A DNA stretch of 64,000 nt from Paenibacillus arenilitoris (GTDB lineage: Bacteria; Bacillota; Bacilli; Paenibacillales; Paenibacillaceae), in contig NZ_JACXIY010000032.1 of the NCBI RefSeq assembly GCF_014705655.1, positions 21,069-85,068 of the forward strand, read 5' to 3'. Below the pieces are notes generated by a model. That model was not told the DNA's origin. It searched no databases and worked only from the letters and a program-made list of their open reading frames with translations. Below are positions 32,618-40,537 of the stretch, piece after piece; the stretch's first letter is position 1, and each line of letters begins with the position of its first letter. A program made the position numbers and the translations under genes.

Positions 32618-33595
32618 ATGCGGAATTTCGGACTTGCCTTTAACCGGTATTTTGAAAAATGGATGTTCGCCATCGTTCCGGCGTCGCTGGTGCTCGGCTT
32701 TTTATTCGCTCCGCGGCTGGCGCCTTTCATCGAGACGGTTCCTTATTTGTTCGCGTACGTGACGCTGGCGATGGCGATCGGCTGCGGGCTCGGCCAGCTG
32801 CGCGAGGTCATGCGCAGGCCGGGCATCATGGCGCTAACGTTCGCCATCGCCCACGTCTTGTCGCCGCTTGCCGCGTACGGCATCGGCTCGCTCGCGTTCG
32901 GCGCGGATTCGCCTTACGTCGTCGGGCTCGTCTTGTTCACGATTATCCCGCTCGGCGTATCTTCCGTGCTGTGGGTGGGCCTCTCGGGCGGCGGCGTGCC
33001 GCTCATCCTGGCGATGGTCGTGCTCGATTCGGCGCTCAGCCCGCTCGTCGTGCCCGCCGGCATTCACCTGTTCTTCGACTCGGCGGTCAAGGTGGAAGCC
33101 GGTCCGATCATCCTTGATTTGCTTGTTATTATCGTGCTGCCGACCATTATCGGCGTTGGGCTGAATCAGCTGACCGGAGGACGGATTCAAGGGATCGTCC
33201 AGCCCTATTCCGCGCCGCTGTCGAAGCTGTGCTTTGTCGCCGTCGTCGCGCTGAACGCCTCGGCCATCGCTCCTTATCTCGAGGAATTAAAGCAGGATAT
33301 GCTCGTGCTCGTGCCGCTTGTCGTTCTATTAGTCGGGCTGTGCTACGCCTTCGGCTTTGCCGGAACGGCAAGGCTCGGAAACCGGGAGCAGCAGGTTACG
33401 GTATCGTACGCGACGGGGATGCGCAATATTTCGCTCGGCATCGTGCTTGCGCTCGGCTATTTCAGCCCGCTTGCCGCCGTGCCGGTCGTCTTGTCCATAT
33501 TAATCCAGCAGCCGATCGCGACGGTGCACCATTACGTTTTACAGAAACTTAACAAAAACAAGACTGGCGATTCCGCGGTGCCGCATGTACGATAA
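32618..33595 (+). CDS. Bile acid:sodium symporter family transporter
   Basis: 325 residues, about ten membrane helices, of the BASS superfamily (as in Bacillus YocS). Typical stretches are YVTLAMAIGCGLGQLREVMR, SVLWVGLSGGGVPLILAMVV, GVGLNQLTGGRIQG and QVTVSYATGMRNISLGIVLA. ATG 32618 is preferred because TAGGGG lies 7 bases upstream; ATG 32612 is too close to it. The first 20 residues are soluble. The substrate is unknown (organic anions or amino acids are possible). It lies 62 bases before the PhoR-like gene and may be cotranscribed with it. Confidence 0.82.
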   Translation: MRNFGLAFNRYFEKWMFAIVPASLVLGFLFAPRLAPFIETVPYLFAYVTLAMAIGCGLGQLREVMRRPGIMALTFAIAHVLSPLAAYGIGSLAFGADSPYVVGLVLFTIIPLGVSSVLWVGLSGGGVPLILAMVVLDSALSPLVVPAGIHLFFDSAVKVEAGPIILDLLVIIVLPTIIGVGLNQLTGGRIQGIVQPYSAPLSKLCFVAVVALNASAIAPYLEELKQDMLVLVPLVVLLVGLCYAFGFAGTARLGNREQQVTVSYATGMRNISLGIVLALGYFSPLAAVPVVLSILIQQPIATVHHYVLQKLNKNKTGDSAVPHVR

Positions 33596-33657
33596 GGTTT
33601 GGCATGGCCCGTGGGAAGCGGAAATGCGCTCGACAATAATGCTGGGGAGTGAACGGG

Positions 33658-35433
33658 ATGAACAGCTTTCGCACGAGGCTGACGCTCATCATGATCGGGA
33701 TGATCGGTTTGTCGGTCGTCGCGGCTGGCCTATTCATGGCGAAGACGTACAAGGAAAACCATATTAACGCGCTCGAGGACAATATGGTCCGCGAGATGCA
33801 GATCATATCGGCCAAGATGGAATGGAGATCGGGCGAGGCGGATTCGCTCTACGTCCATTACACGGAAGAAGCGAAGGAACTGAAGCAGTACACGGGCGCG
33901 CGCGTGACGTTCATCCGCAATGACGGCGTCGTGCTGGGAGACTCGGATTGGAATCCGCGGGAAATGGACAATCACCTGGACCGGACCGAGGTGCGCAAAG
34001 CGCTCGAGAGCGGATCGGGACGGGCGGTCAGGGCGAGTGAGACGGCCCATCAAAACATGATGTACGTCGCGATACCGGTGGAAGCCGTTCCGAACGACGA
34101 ACCGTATATTATCAGGCTGGCGATGAGCCTCGACGAGGTCGAGCAAAGCATCCGGAACTTGACGGTAGTGCTCGTCGTCGGTTTATTGGTGCTCTTCCTC
34201 GTCGCCGCGCTGGTCAGCTACCGGATCGCGTCCGGCCTCACGAAGCCGCTCGAGCAGATCACGAAGGTGGCCAAACGGATCAAAAACATGGATTACCGCG
34301 CGCGGGTAAAAGTAGCGAAGCAGGATGAAATCGGCGAGCTTGGCAACGCTATTAATGCGATGGCCGACAGCCTTCAAGTCCAGATGGCGCGCATCCGGCA
34401 GAACGAGAATCAGCTGGAGAGCGTCCTGGACAATATGATCAACGGAATCGTCATGATCGATCACAGCGGCAAAGTGCTGCTCATGAACAAACGGGCCGAG
34501 GAGGTGCTCGGCATTTCGGCACGCGAGATGGTCGGCCGCCATTATTCCGAAGCGAAGCAGCAGTACGAGCTGTCCCAAATGATTCAGGAAAGCTTCAAAA
34601 GCAGGGAGCAACTGCACGAGGAAATGACGTTCTACTTCCCGGAGGAGAGGCTGCTCGAGCTCAACCTGGTGCCGATTCATCCGGAGGGCAGCGAGTTTGC
34701 CGGCGTGCTGCTCGTGCTGCAGGACGTGTCGGCGATCCGCAGGCTGGAGCGGATGCGCAGCGAGTTCGTCGCGAACGTGTCGCATGAGCTGAAGACGCCG
34801 ATTACGGCGGTCAAAGGGTTCGCGGAGACGCTGCTCGGCGGCGCGGTGAACGATCCGGAGACGGCGAAGTCGTTCCTGCAAATTATCTACGACGAGAGCG
34901 ACCGGCTGAACCGGCTGATCGGGGACATCCTGGAGCTGTCCAAAATCGAATCGCGCCGCGTGCCGCTCGTCTTCTCGCCGGTCGAGGTCGATTCCTTCAT
35001 CGAGAAGTCCGTGAAGCTGGTCGAGTCGGAGGCCGCGCGCAAGCATATCGCCCTTGCGGTGGATATGGAGCCGGGGCTTTACGTCGAAGCCGACGAGGAC
35101 AGGCTGCGGCAAATCGTCATGAATCTGCTCTCGAACGGAATCAACTACACGCCGGAGGGCGGGCGCGTCTCGCTGCGCGTCGAAGGGATCGGCGACGATC
35201 ATATCCGCATCTCGATCAGCGATACCGGCATCGGCATTCCGAAGAAGGATCTGCCGCGCATCTTCGAGCGGTTCTACCGCGTGGACAAGGCCCGGTCGCG
35301 CAGCTCGGGCGGTACGGGGCTTGGCTTATCGATCGTCAAGCATCTCGTGGAGCTTCATAAGGGAACGATATCGGTGACGAGCGAAGTCGGCGTCGGTTCG
35401 ACGTTCGTCATCGAGCTTCCGGTGCTGCAATAG
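33658..35433 (+). CDS. phoR: PhoR-like sensor histidine kinase
   Basis: 591 residues from the ATG at 33658 (GGGGAGTGA ahead; a GTG at 33649 overlaps that site). Helix 1 about 8-28, extracytoplasmic domain to about 160, helix 2 about 165-188, HAMP (LTKPLEQITKVAKRIKNMDY), PAS (NQLESVLDNMINGIVMIDHS), HisKA with His376 in ANVSHELKTPITAVKGFAET and ATPase (NLLSNGINYTPEGG, GTGLGLSIVKHLVELHKGT). The layout matches PhoR and WalK-type kinases; the regulator gene next to it and the Pho-like boxes in the window favour PhoR. Gene order is kinase first, the reverse of Bacillus phoP-phoR. Confidence 0.78.
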   Translation: MNSFRTRLTLIMIGMIGLSVVAAGLFMAKTYKENHINALEDNMVREMQIISAKMEWRSGEADSLYVHYTEEAKELKQYTGARVTFIRNDGVVLGDSDWNPREMDNHLDRTEVRKALESGSGRAVRASETAHQNMMYVAIPVEAVPNDEPYIIRLAMSLDEVEQSIRNLTVVLVVGLLVLFLVAALVSYRIASGLTKPLEQITKVAKRIKNMDYRARVKVAKQDEIGELGNAINAMADSLQVQMARIRQNENQLESVLDNMINGIVMIDHSGKVLLMNKRAEEVLGISAREMVGRHYSEAKQQYELSQMIQESFKSREQLHEEMTFYFPEERLLELNLVPIHPEGSEFAGVLLVLQDVSAIRRLERMRSEFVANVSHELKTPITAVKGFAETLLGGAVNDPETAKSFLQIIYDESDRLNRLIGDILELSKIESRRVPLVFSPVEVDSFIEKSVKLVESEAARKHIALAVDMEPGLYVEADEDRLRQIVMNLLSNGINYTPEGGRVSLRVEGIGDDHIRISISDTGIGIPKKDLPRIFERFYRVDKARSRSSGGTGLGLSIVKHLVELHKGTISVTSEVGVGSTFVIELPVLQ

Positions 35434-35442
35434 AAAAAAAGG

Positions 35443-35474
35443 TTTACCTATTCTTCACGAAACCGTGATAAACT
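35443..35474 (+). promoter_or_regulatory. Pho-box-like promoter of phoP
   Basis: TTTACC at 35443 and TTCACG at 35454 are 11 bp apart, and the -10-like TAAACT begins at 35469, 15 bases after the second hexamer. This fits autoregulation by PhoP and gives phoP its own promoter although phoR lies upstream. Confidence 0.5.
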
Positions 35475-35545
35475 AGGGTAGAGAAGCAGTACATTTGCGG
35501 ATGGGCGGCATCCTGGCGCCGCCATTCGCCAGCTTGGAGGTCAAC

Positions 35546-36268
35546 ATGTCGCATAAAGTGCTCGTCATTGAAGATGAACCTACGTTGGCGCGGCTGCTGT
35601 CGTATAATTTAACGCAAGAGGGCTATGAGACAACGGTTATCGATCACGGCGGAGAAGGGCTTCAGACCGCTCTGCAGCGCAGCTTCGACTTGGTCATTCT
35701 CGATATCATGCTTCCCGGCATGAACGGCTTCGAGATTTTGACCCGGCTTCGCCAGAACGGCGTTCGTACGCCGATTATTATTTTGACGGCACGCAACGCG
35801 GAGGAAGAGGTCGTTCAGGGGCTTAAGCACGGCGCGGACGACTACATTACGAAGCCGTTCGGCGTGGCCGAGCTGCTCGCCCGCGTATCGGCGGTGCTGC
35901 GGCGGACGCAGCTCGACGAGGCGAAGCCGGCCCTGTCGAACGAGAAGGTCATAACGGCGGGCGATCTGTCGATCTACCCCGAGAAGTACGAGGTAATCCT
36001 GAACGGCGAGTCGATTCCGCTGCGGCCGAAGGAATTCGAGGTGCTGCTCTACCTGGTGCAGCGTCCCGGCATGGTCATTACGCGGGACGACCTGATGAAC
36101 GTCGTATGGGGCTTCGATTACATCGGCGGCCAGCGTACGGTCGACGTCCACGTCAGCTCGCTCAGGAAGAAGCTGGAGCTCGGCCAGCAATCCGTCCAAA
36201 TCGAATCGATCCGCGGCGTCGGCTACAAGCTCGTTATGCCAAAAAAGCTCGTTACCCCGAAAACTTAG
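35546..36268 (+). CDS. phoP: PhoP-like response regulator (OmpR family)
   Basis: 240 residues from the ATG at 35546 with TTGGAGG ahead. Receiver domain with Asp53 in VILDIMLPGMNGFEIL and Lys in DYITKPFGVAELLARV, then a winged-helix DNA-binding domain (LRPKEFEVLLYLVQRPG, RTVDVHVSSLRKKL, IRGVGYKLV). Pairs with the kinase just upstream. The symbol is assigned from this pairing and the phosphate-type boxes in the window; a WalR-type or other OmpR regulator cannot be fully excluded. A terminator overlaps its last codons. Confidence 0.78.
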   Translation: MSHKVLVIEDEPTLARLLSYNLTQEGYETTVIDHGGEGLQTALQRSFDLVILDIMLPGMNGFEILTRLRQNGVRTPIIILTARNAEEEVVQGLKHGADDYITKPFGVAELLARVSAVLRRTQLDEAKPALSNEKVITAGDLSIYPEKYEVILNGESIPLRPKEFEVLLYLVQRPGMVITRDDLMNVVWGFDYIGGQRTVDVHVSSLRKKLELGQQSVQIESIRGVGYKLVMPKKLVTPKT

Positions 36269-36286
36269 GGCGGACGAGCTTTTTTG
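36241..36286 (+). terminator. Terminator at the end of phoP
   Basis: AAAAAAGCTCG within the last phoP codons pairs with CGAGCTTTTTT after the stop, giving a bidirectional terminator shared with the convergent AraC gene. Confidence 0.75.
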
Positions 36287-36296
36287 TATGCGCATG

Positions 36297-37163
36297 CTAA
36301 TTGCGGTTCCAGACGAGCATTTTGCGCTGGAACTGCTTCGGCGAGCAATCGTTGTATTTTTTGAACATTTTGTAGAAATGGGCCATATTCGGCATGCCGA
36401 TCCGCTCGCCGACCTCCGAGATGCTCAGATCCTTCGTCAGCAAAATCCGCTCCGCCCACTTCACTTTGCGGTAATTGACGTATTCCGTGAACGAGAGGCC
36501 GATCGTCTTCTTGAAATATTTGACGAAATAATAGTAGCTCATATTGGCGATTTTGCATACCTCTTCGACCTGGATGCGGTCCGTCAAATGATTCTCGACG
36601 TAATCGAGGACGGGCTTGAGCCGGATGCGCTCGAAGTTGTCCTGCTCGACGAGCACCTTCCGGCTGTCGTTGCGAAGCAGCAGCAGCAGGATCTGCTTGA
36701 TGAGAATGCTGACGGCCAGCTCGTAGCCGGCTTCCTTGCGCGTCGCCTCGCTAAGGATTTGCCTGATGCAGGAAGCGGCCTGCTCCTTGACGGCGCCGTT
36801 CTCCCCGAAGATATAGTTCGCTTTGCTTAGCGGCATCTGCGTATCGTAAAAGTAGCGCATATACGGAATCGTGCTCTGGTCGAAAAACTGCTCCAGGTCG
36901 AATTGGAGCACAATGTAATCGAGCAGGCCGATGCTGCGGTCGCGGTGCAGCTCGGACGCGCCGATCAGGACGACGTCGCCCTCGCTTAGCTGGAAGCTGT
37001 CCCCCTCGACGTAGACGTCGAGCCGGCCCTTCAGAATGAGAAGCAGCTCAAGCTGCTTGTGATAATGCCAATTCGTTACCCCTTCTATGTCGCGCATCGT
37101 CCGGAAAATCCGCAGCGAGAGGAGCGGATTCTCGTAGGCGACCTTCTCGTTATAGACTTCCAT
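36297..37163 (-). CDS. AraC family transcriptional regulator
   Basis: 288 residues from an ATG at 37163 preceded by GGGAGG; a longer in-frame version is possible but lacks a site. N-terminal cupin sensor (THWHYHKQ-like NWHYHKQLELLLILKG, DVVLIGASELHRD) and a C-terminal AraC helix-turn-helix pair (VEEVCKIANMSYYYFVKYFK, ISEVGERIGMPNMAHFYKMF). Such proteins sense sugars or related compounds and activate nearby genes. It is divergent from lipL; whether it controls that gene is unknown. One arm of a long inverted repeat lies 110 bases upstream. Confidence 0.88.
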   Translation of the reverse strand: MEVYNEKVAYENPLLSLRIFRTMRDIEGVTNWHYHKQLELLLILKGRLDVYVEGDSFQLSEGDVVLIGASELHRDRSIGLLDYIVLQFDLEQFFDQSTIPYMRYFYDTQMPLSKANYIFGENGAVKEQAASCIRQILSEATRKEAGYELAVSILIKQILLLLLRNDSRKVLVEQDNFERIRLKPVLDYVENHLTDRIQVEEVCKIANMSYYYFVKYFKKTIGLSFTEYVNYRKVKWAERILLTKDLSISEVGERIGMPNMAHFYKMFKKYNDCSPKQFQRKMLVWNRN

Positions 37164-37273
37164 TTGCTGCGTCCTCCCGGCCATATTTTTCGACAATACT
37201 CTTATTGTAGTGAAAGAGTCCGGCATTAGCAATAAGCCAAGGAGATGCGGACGGAGCAATTTCCCGTTACAAT

Positions 37274-37329
37274 AATAGGCGGAACATCGATCGCGTTCAT
37301 CGGCGATTGCCGAGGAACATTAACAGGTT
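37274..37329 (+). repeat. Left arm of 56-bp inverted repeat flanking lipL
   Basis: The first 28 bases (37274-37301) are an exact reverse complement of 38242-38269, and the similarity continues with about six mismatches to roughly 37329. It ends about 20 bases before the lipL start. Confidence 0.85.
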
Positions 37330-37351
37330 GCGGAGAGGCAGGACAAGTCGC

Positions 37352-38200
37352 ATGAATGAGCATATCGGGAAAGAGTCGGGGCTTGCCGATTTTTATATCC
37401 TTGACCGGACGGCGGATGAAGCGGAGCGGGACGTGCTGTACGCGTTCGCGCTCGACGAGCTGCTATGCCGGCATACCGGGCAGGGCGGTCCGGCTATCTG
37501 TCATATGTGGCGTCATCCGAAGGGATTCGTCATGGGGCTGCGCGACAGCCGGCTTCCCGGCGCCGGGGAGGCGCAGCGCCGGCTGAAAGCGGCGGGCTGG
37601 TCAACCGCCGTGCGCAATTCGGGCGGCGCCGCTGTGCCGCTTGATCCGGGCGTCGTTAATTTGTCGCTGATCGTGCCGAAGCCGTCGGTGGACAGCTTTC
37701 ATTTTCACGACGATTTCGAACGGTTGTACGCTTTGGTCAGCCTCGCCTTGAAGGAGACGGGCCGCAAGGTGGACAAAGGGGAAATCGCGGGCGCCTATTG
37801 CCCGGGCGAATACGATTTGAGCATCGACGGCCGCAAATTTTGCGGCATCGCGCAGCGAAGGCAAACCCATGCCAGCATTGTGCAGGCGTTCGTCGTCACG
37901 GAAGGGGCGGGAGCGGACCGGACCCGGCTCGTCCGTTCGTTCTACGAGCAGGCCGCGGCAGGCGAAGGACCGCGCGACCACCCGGTCGTCACGGACGGCA
38001 GCACCGCGAGCCTAGAGGAACTGACCGGCCTCGGACCCGGCGCGGGACGAGCTTTCGTGAAAGCGGTGAAGCGGGTGCTGATTCCGCTGCAGACCGAAGC
38101 GGAGCTGATGGCGGCCGAGGCGAAGCTGGCGCTCCCCCGCGAGGATGAAATCTTGGAGATGGCGGAGACGCTTCGCGCCAGGTATGCGATTGAGGAGTAG
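37352..38200 (+). CDS. lipL: Octanoyl-[GcvH]:protein N-octanoyltransferase (LipL)
   Basis: 282 residues, a member of the biotin/lipoate ligase fold. LipL moves octanoyl groups from GcvH to E2 subunits of 2-oxoacid dehydrogenases through a Cys thioester. With the ATG at 37352, the Cys of AYCPGEYDLSIDG falls at residue 150, the same number as the catalytic Cys of Bacillus LipL, which supports both call and start. RNSGGAAVPLDPGVVNLSLI and KFCGIAQRR are also typical. It stands alone between two arms of a long inverted repeat, which is unusual for a core-metabolism gene. Confidence 0.88.
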   Translation: MNEHIGKESGLADFYILDRTADEAERDVLYAFALDELLCRHTGQGGPAICHMWRHPKGFVMGLRDSRLPGAGEAQRRLKAAGWSTAVRNSGGAAVPLDPGVVNLSLIVPKPSVDSFHFHDDFERLYALVSLALKETGRKVDKGEIAGAYCPGEYDLSIDGRKFCGIAQRRQTHASIVQAFVVTEGAGADRTRLVRSFYEQAAAGEGPRDHPVVTDGSTASLEELTGLGPGAGRAFVKAVKRVLIPLQTEAELMAAEAKLALPREDEILEMAETLRARYAIEE

Positions 38201-38213
38201 GCGGGTTGACGCC

Positions 38214-38269
38214 AAACCGTTGATGTTCTTCGGCAAGCGAAGATGAACGCGATCGATGTTCCGCCTATT
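38214..38269 (-). repeat. Right arm of 56-bp inverted repeat flanking lipL
   Basis: The reverse complement of 37274-37329 with about 50 of 56 positions equal, beginning 14 bases after the lipL stop. A small further hairpin (CCTATT/AATAGG) follows at 38264-38278. Confidence 0.85.
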
Positions 38270-38436
38270 TTGGAATAGGCGTGCAGCGGCGGGGCGCCGA
38301 TTGCGGAAGAGCGACCGGCTTGGTCGCCTTGACGCCGATGTACAGTGACGAAGAAATTAGGCGGGTGGAGGAGAGACCGGCTTTGTTCCTCTGCAAATGG
38401 GCATACAAGACAGGAAACTCAGAGCATCGGAAGATC

Positions 38437-38520
38437 AATGACAAACTCAACGACAAACTCAACGACAAACTCAACGACAAACTCAACGACAAACTCAACG
38501 ACAAACTCAACGACAAACTC
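38437..38520. repeat. 12-bp tandem repeat, seven copies
   Basis: AACGACAAACTC repeated head to tail; six copies are perfect and the first has a single change (T for C). The unit length is a multiple of three, so frames read NDKL or TNST repeats, but no ribosome binding site supports translation. Confidence 0.9.
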
Positions 38521-38667
38521 AACGGCTACCCCTGTCCCTTTGCGGCCGGCGTGCGATTGCGGAGAAGCCGTGTTCTAGGCGAGCGGCGGTTTCTATCCGT
38601 TGAGTGATAGCGTTCGGCGGCGGAAGATGCTGAGTGCAGGAAGTGTGATCGACTCCTCCCTCATTTC

Positions 38668-38850
38668 TAACGGACATAGGTGCCTCTATTTGAGCTCATT
38701 CGTTCCTTTTTGCTGCGTATCAGACATGAGAGACCTTATTGGGGGTTATTTTAATGGATACAGGTCAAATTCGATCAAATAAGCGCACCTGTGTCCGTTA
38801 AAAGTAAAAACGCATCCGTTGGGAGGAAATAAGGACGCTTGTGTCCGTTA
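38668..38850. repeat. Three copies of a 25-bp repeat, two orientations
   Basis: TAACGGACAtAGGTGC... at 38668-38692 on the plus strand; its reverse complement with few changes at 38776-38800 and again at 38827-38850 (ending GTGTCCGTTA). Copies one and two could form a long-range stem. Confidence 0.7.
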
Positions 38851-38927
38851 GCCCGGCAGTGGCAAAGCTGCGGACGGCGCAGAAGGTGAAGAAGCTAAGA
38901 GGCACAGAAGGTGAAGATGCGCGAAAG

Positions 38928-39063
38928 CGAATCGCTGCAATAATCGAAGCGCCGCATTCGGCGAATCGCTGCAAAAGACGAAGCTCCGCATTCGGCGAAT
39001 CGCTGCAAAAGACGAAGTGCCGCATTCGGCGAATCGCTGCAATAGACGAAGCGCCGCACTCGG
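38928..39063. repeat. 34-bp tandem repeat, four copies
   Basis: Units start at 38928, 38962, 38996 and 39030, each CGAATCGCTGCAA...CGCATTCGG with one to four changes. There are no spacers between units, so this is not a CRISPR array. It ends 8 bases before the 3' end of the convergent APH-like gene. Confidence 0.9.
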
Positions 39064-39071
39064 CTAAGCCG

Positions 39072-40085
39072 TCAACACCGCTCTGCGCATTCGATGAACG
39101 CGGACTGCGTCTCGCGCCGCTGCCGCTCGAGCCCCTCCAGCGGCCATGGGCCGCCGCCGCCCGCGATGTCGCCGGCGATGAGCTTCAGCATCCATAGCGA
39201 AAAGAGCGCGGAAAATAAATAATAACGCCTTTTGAATCCGGCTTCGAGCGTGCCGCCGTCCGGATGCCTCTCGACTTCCCGGACATAATGGTCGAGCAGC
39301 CTGTCTCTCGCATCCGGCGATACCGACTTCGGGAAGAGCGGGTGGGACAGATCGACGGCATGATAAATGTCCCAGTACCGGCAGTTCAGGTGAACATGCT
39401 CCCAGTCGAGCACCTTGATCTGACCGTTCAACATCACGTAATTTCCGACATGCAAATCCCCGTGCGACAAGACCGATGGAAAATGAAAACGTTCCTGCCG
39501 CAAGGCGATGCGGAATCGCTCCGGCACCGGGCCCGGATTATCGCCGCGGATACGTTCCGGCAGCCTATCCAATGTAGCGTCACATAACTGCACCGGCCCC
39601 CGGCCCGGAGGAGCGGCCACTAACGACTCCAGCATCCGCGGGTCTTCGAGCAGCGGCAGCATTTCGCTGCGGACCGCATCCGCGTTCGGCTTCGGCCCCC
39701 GCAGCGGGGCGCTGCGGTACGGCCGGGCGGGAATCGCGTGCCACGCCGCGACATGCGACAGCAGCGCCCGCGCGGTCTCTTCGTCGAATTCGTGCCGCAG
39801 CGGACCCAAGTCCTCGAACAGCGCCCAGCCCTCCTCGGAACCGCCGCCTTGCGAAGCGGCGAGCATCTTTGGATAGACGGGCGGGAAAGCCGGAAGGACG
39901 TTGTTGTAAATCCACGCTTCGCCGGCCCGGTTCTCGTCGCTTCCGATCGGCTTGAAGATAACGGATTCGGCGGGCGTGACGTTGATCCGTTCAACGAGCT
40001 TGCCGCCCATCCCCTTGTATATCGTCTCCCTCCGCCAAATCCTTTTATCGTCGATCCGTCCGTCCGGCGTGACGATGTGCCGCAT
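39072..40085 (-). CDS. APH family kinase-like protein
   Basis: 337 residues of the aminoglycoside phosphotransferase/choline kinase fold. The catalytic loop is SHGDLHVGNYV (Asp and Asn) and the metal-binding motif is KVLDWEHVHL; WALFEDLG is the hinge-like segment. Such proteins phosphorylate small alcohols or amino acids, or act as antibiotic kinases; substrate unknown. AAGGGGGAG lies before the ATG, which is inside the end of the ThrE-type gene (41-bp overlap), so it is last in a four-gene operon with an M20 hydrolase and an amino-acid exporter. A role in amino-acid or dipeptide-derived substrates is inference. Confidence 0.75.
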   Translation of the reverse strand: MRHIVTPDGRIDDKRIWRRETIYKGMGGKLVERINVTPAESVIFKPIGSDENRAGEAWIYNNVLPAFPPVYPKMLAASQGGGSEEGWALFEDLGPLRHEFDEETARALLSHVAAWHAIPARPYRSAPLRGPKPNADAVRSEMLPLLEDPRMLESLVAAPPGRGPVQLCDATLDRLPERIRGDNPGPVPERFRIALRQERFHFPSVLSHGDLHVGNYVMLNGQIKVLDWEHVHLNCRYWDIYHAVDLSHPLFPKSVSPDARDRLLDHYVREVERHPDGGTLEAGFKRRYYLFSALFSLWMLKLIAGDIAGGGGPWPLEGLERQRRETQSAFIECAERC

Positions 40086-40515
40086 GCTTGCCGCTCCCCC
40101 TTATGATTCGATTGATGACCTCCGAGAAGACGAGACCGATCGCGATCGCCCCGGATATCATGAACGCCTTGACGGCGAACTGCACGGCTAGGCCGTAGTT
40201 GTCGACCACGACGTTCCGCATGGCGTCGTAGGCGAGTCCCCCGGGTACGAGCGGGATGATGCCGGCGACGCTGAATACGATAATCGGCGTTTTGTATTGT
40301 TTGGCGAACAGTTGGCTGATGACGGTGACCGTAACGGCCGCGATCAAGGTAGCCGCAATAGCCCCTGCGGATAGCCTCATCCCAATCGTATAGACGAGCC
40401 AGCCGGCCATGCCGACCGCCCCGCAATGCGGCAGCGTCCGCTTCGGGACGTTGAAGATAAGCCCGAAAGCGGCGGACGCGATAAAGCTGGTCAACATTTG
40501 TTCCAAAATCCACAC
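40045..40515 (-). CDS. Threonine/serine exporter family, C-terminal half (YjjB/ThrE_2-like)
   Basis: 156 residues from a GTG at 40515; a GTG at 40524 directly abuts the GGGAGTGAG ribosome binding site and is less likely. Four or five membrane helices, with KTPIIVFSVAGIIPLVPGGL characteristic of the short ThrE subunit. Together with the next gene it corresponds to one full-length ThrE exporter split in two. The last 20 residues are basic and overlap the kinase gene. Confidence 0.8.
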   Translation of the reverse strand: MWILEQMLTSFIASAAFGLIFNVPKRTLPHCGAVGMAGWLVYTIGMRLSAGAIAATLIAAVTVTVISQLFAKQYKTPIIVFSVAGIIPLVPGGLAYDAMRNVVVDNYGLAVQFAVKAFMISGAIAIGLVFSEVINRIIRGSGKHAAHRHAGRTDRR

Positions 40516-40537
40516 GGCGCTCACTCCCGGGTACGAA

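Larger units (their letters stand above)
38270..39071. other. Gene-free, repeat-rich stretch
   Basis: Eight hundred bases without a credible gene. It contains a 12-bp tandem repeat (38437-38520), three copies of a 25-bp repeat in two orientations (38668-38850) and a 34-bp tandem repeat (38928-39063), listed separately. Open frames here are products of the repeats. Confidence 0.6.

Noticed and set aside
34183..35202. Minus-strand frame opposite phoR, and similar long frames opposite polA, ywqA, yesM and the permeases
   Set aside because: All are codon-bias shadows with low-complexity Arg/Leu/His-rich translations.
38281..38607. Frame encoding NDKL repeats
   Set aside because: Created by the 12-bp tandem repeat; no ribosome binding site or conserved flanks.
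38928..39063. Possible CRISPR array
   Set aside because: Four 34-bp units directly adjoin each other without variable spacers, and no cas gene is present.
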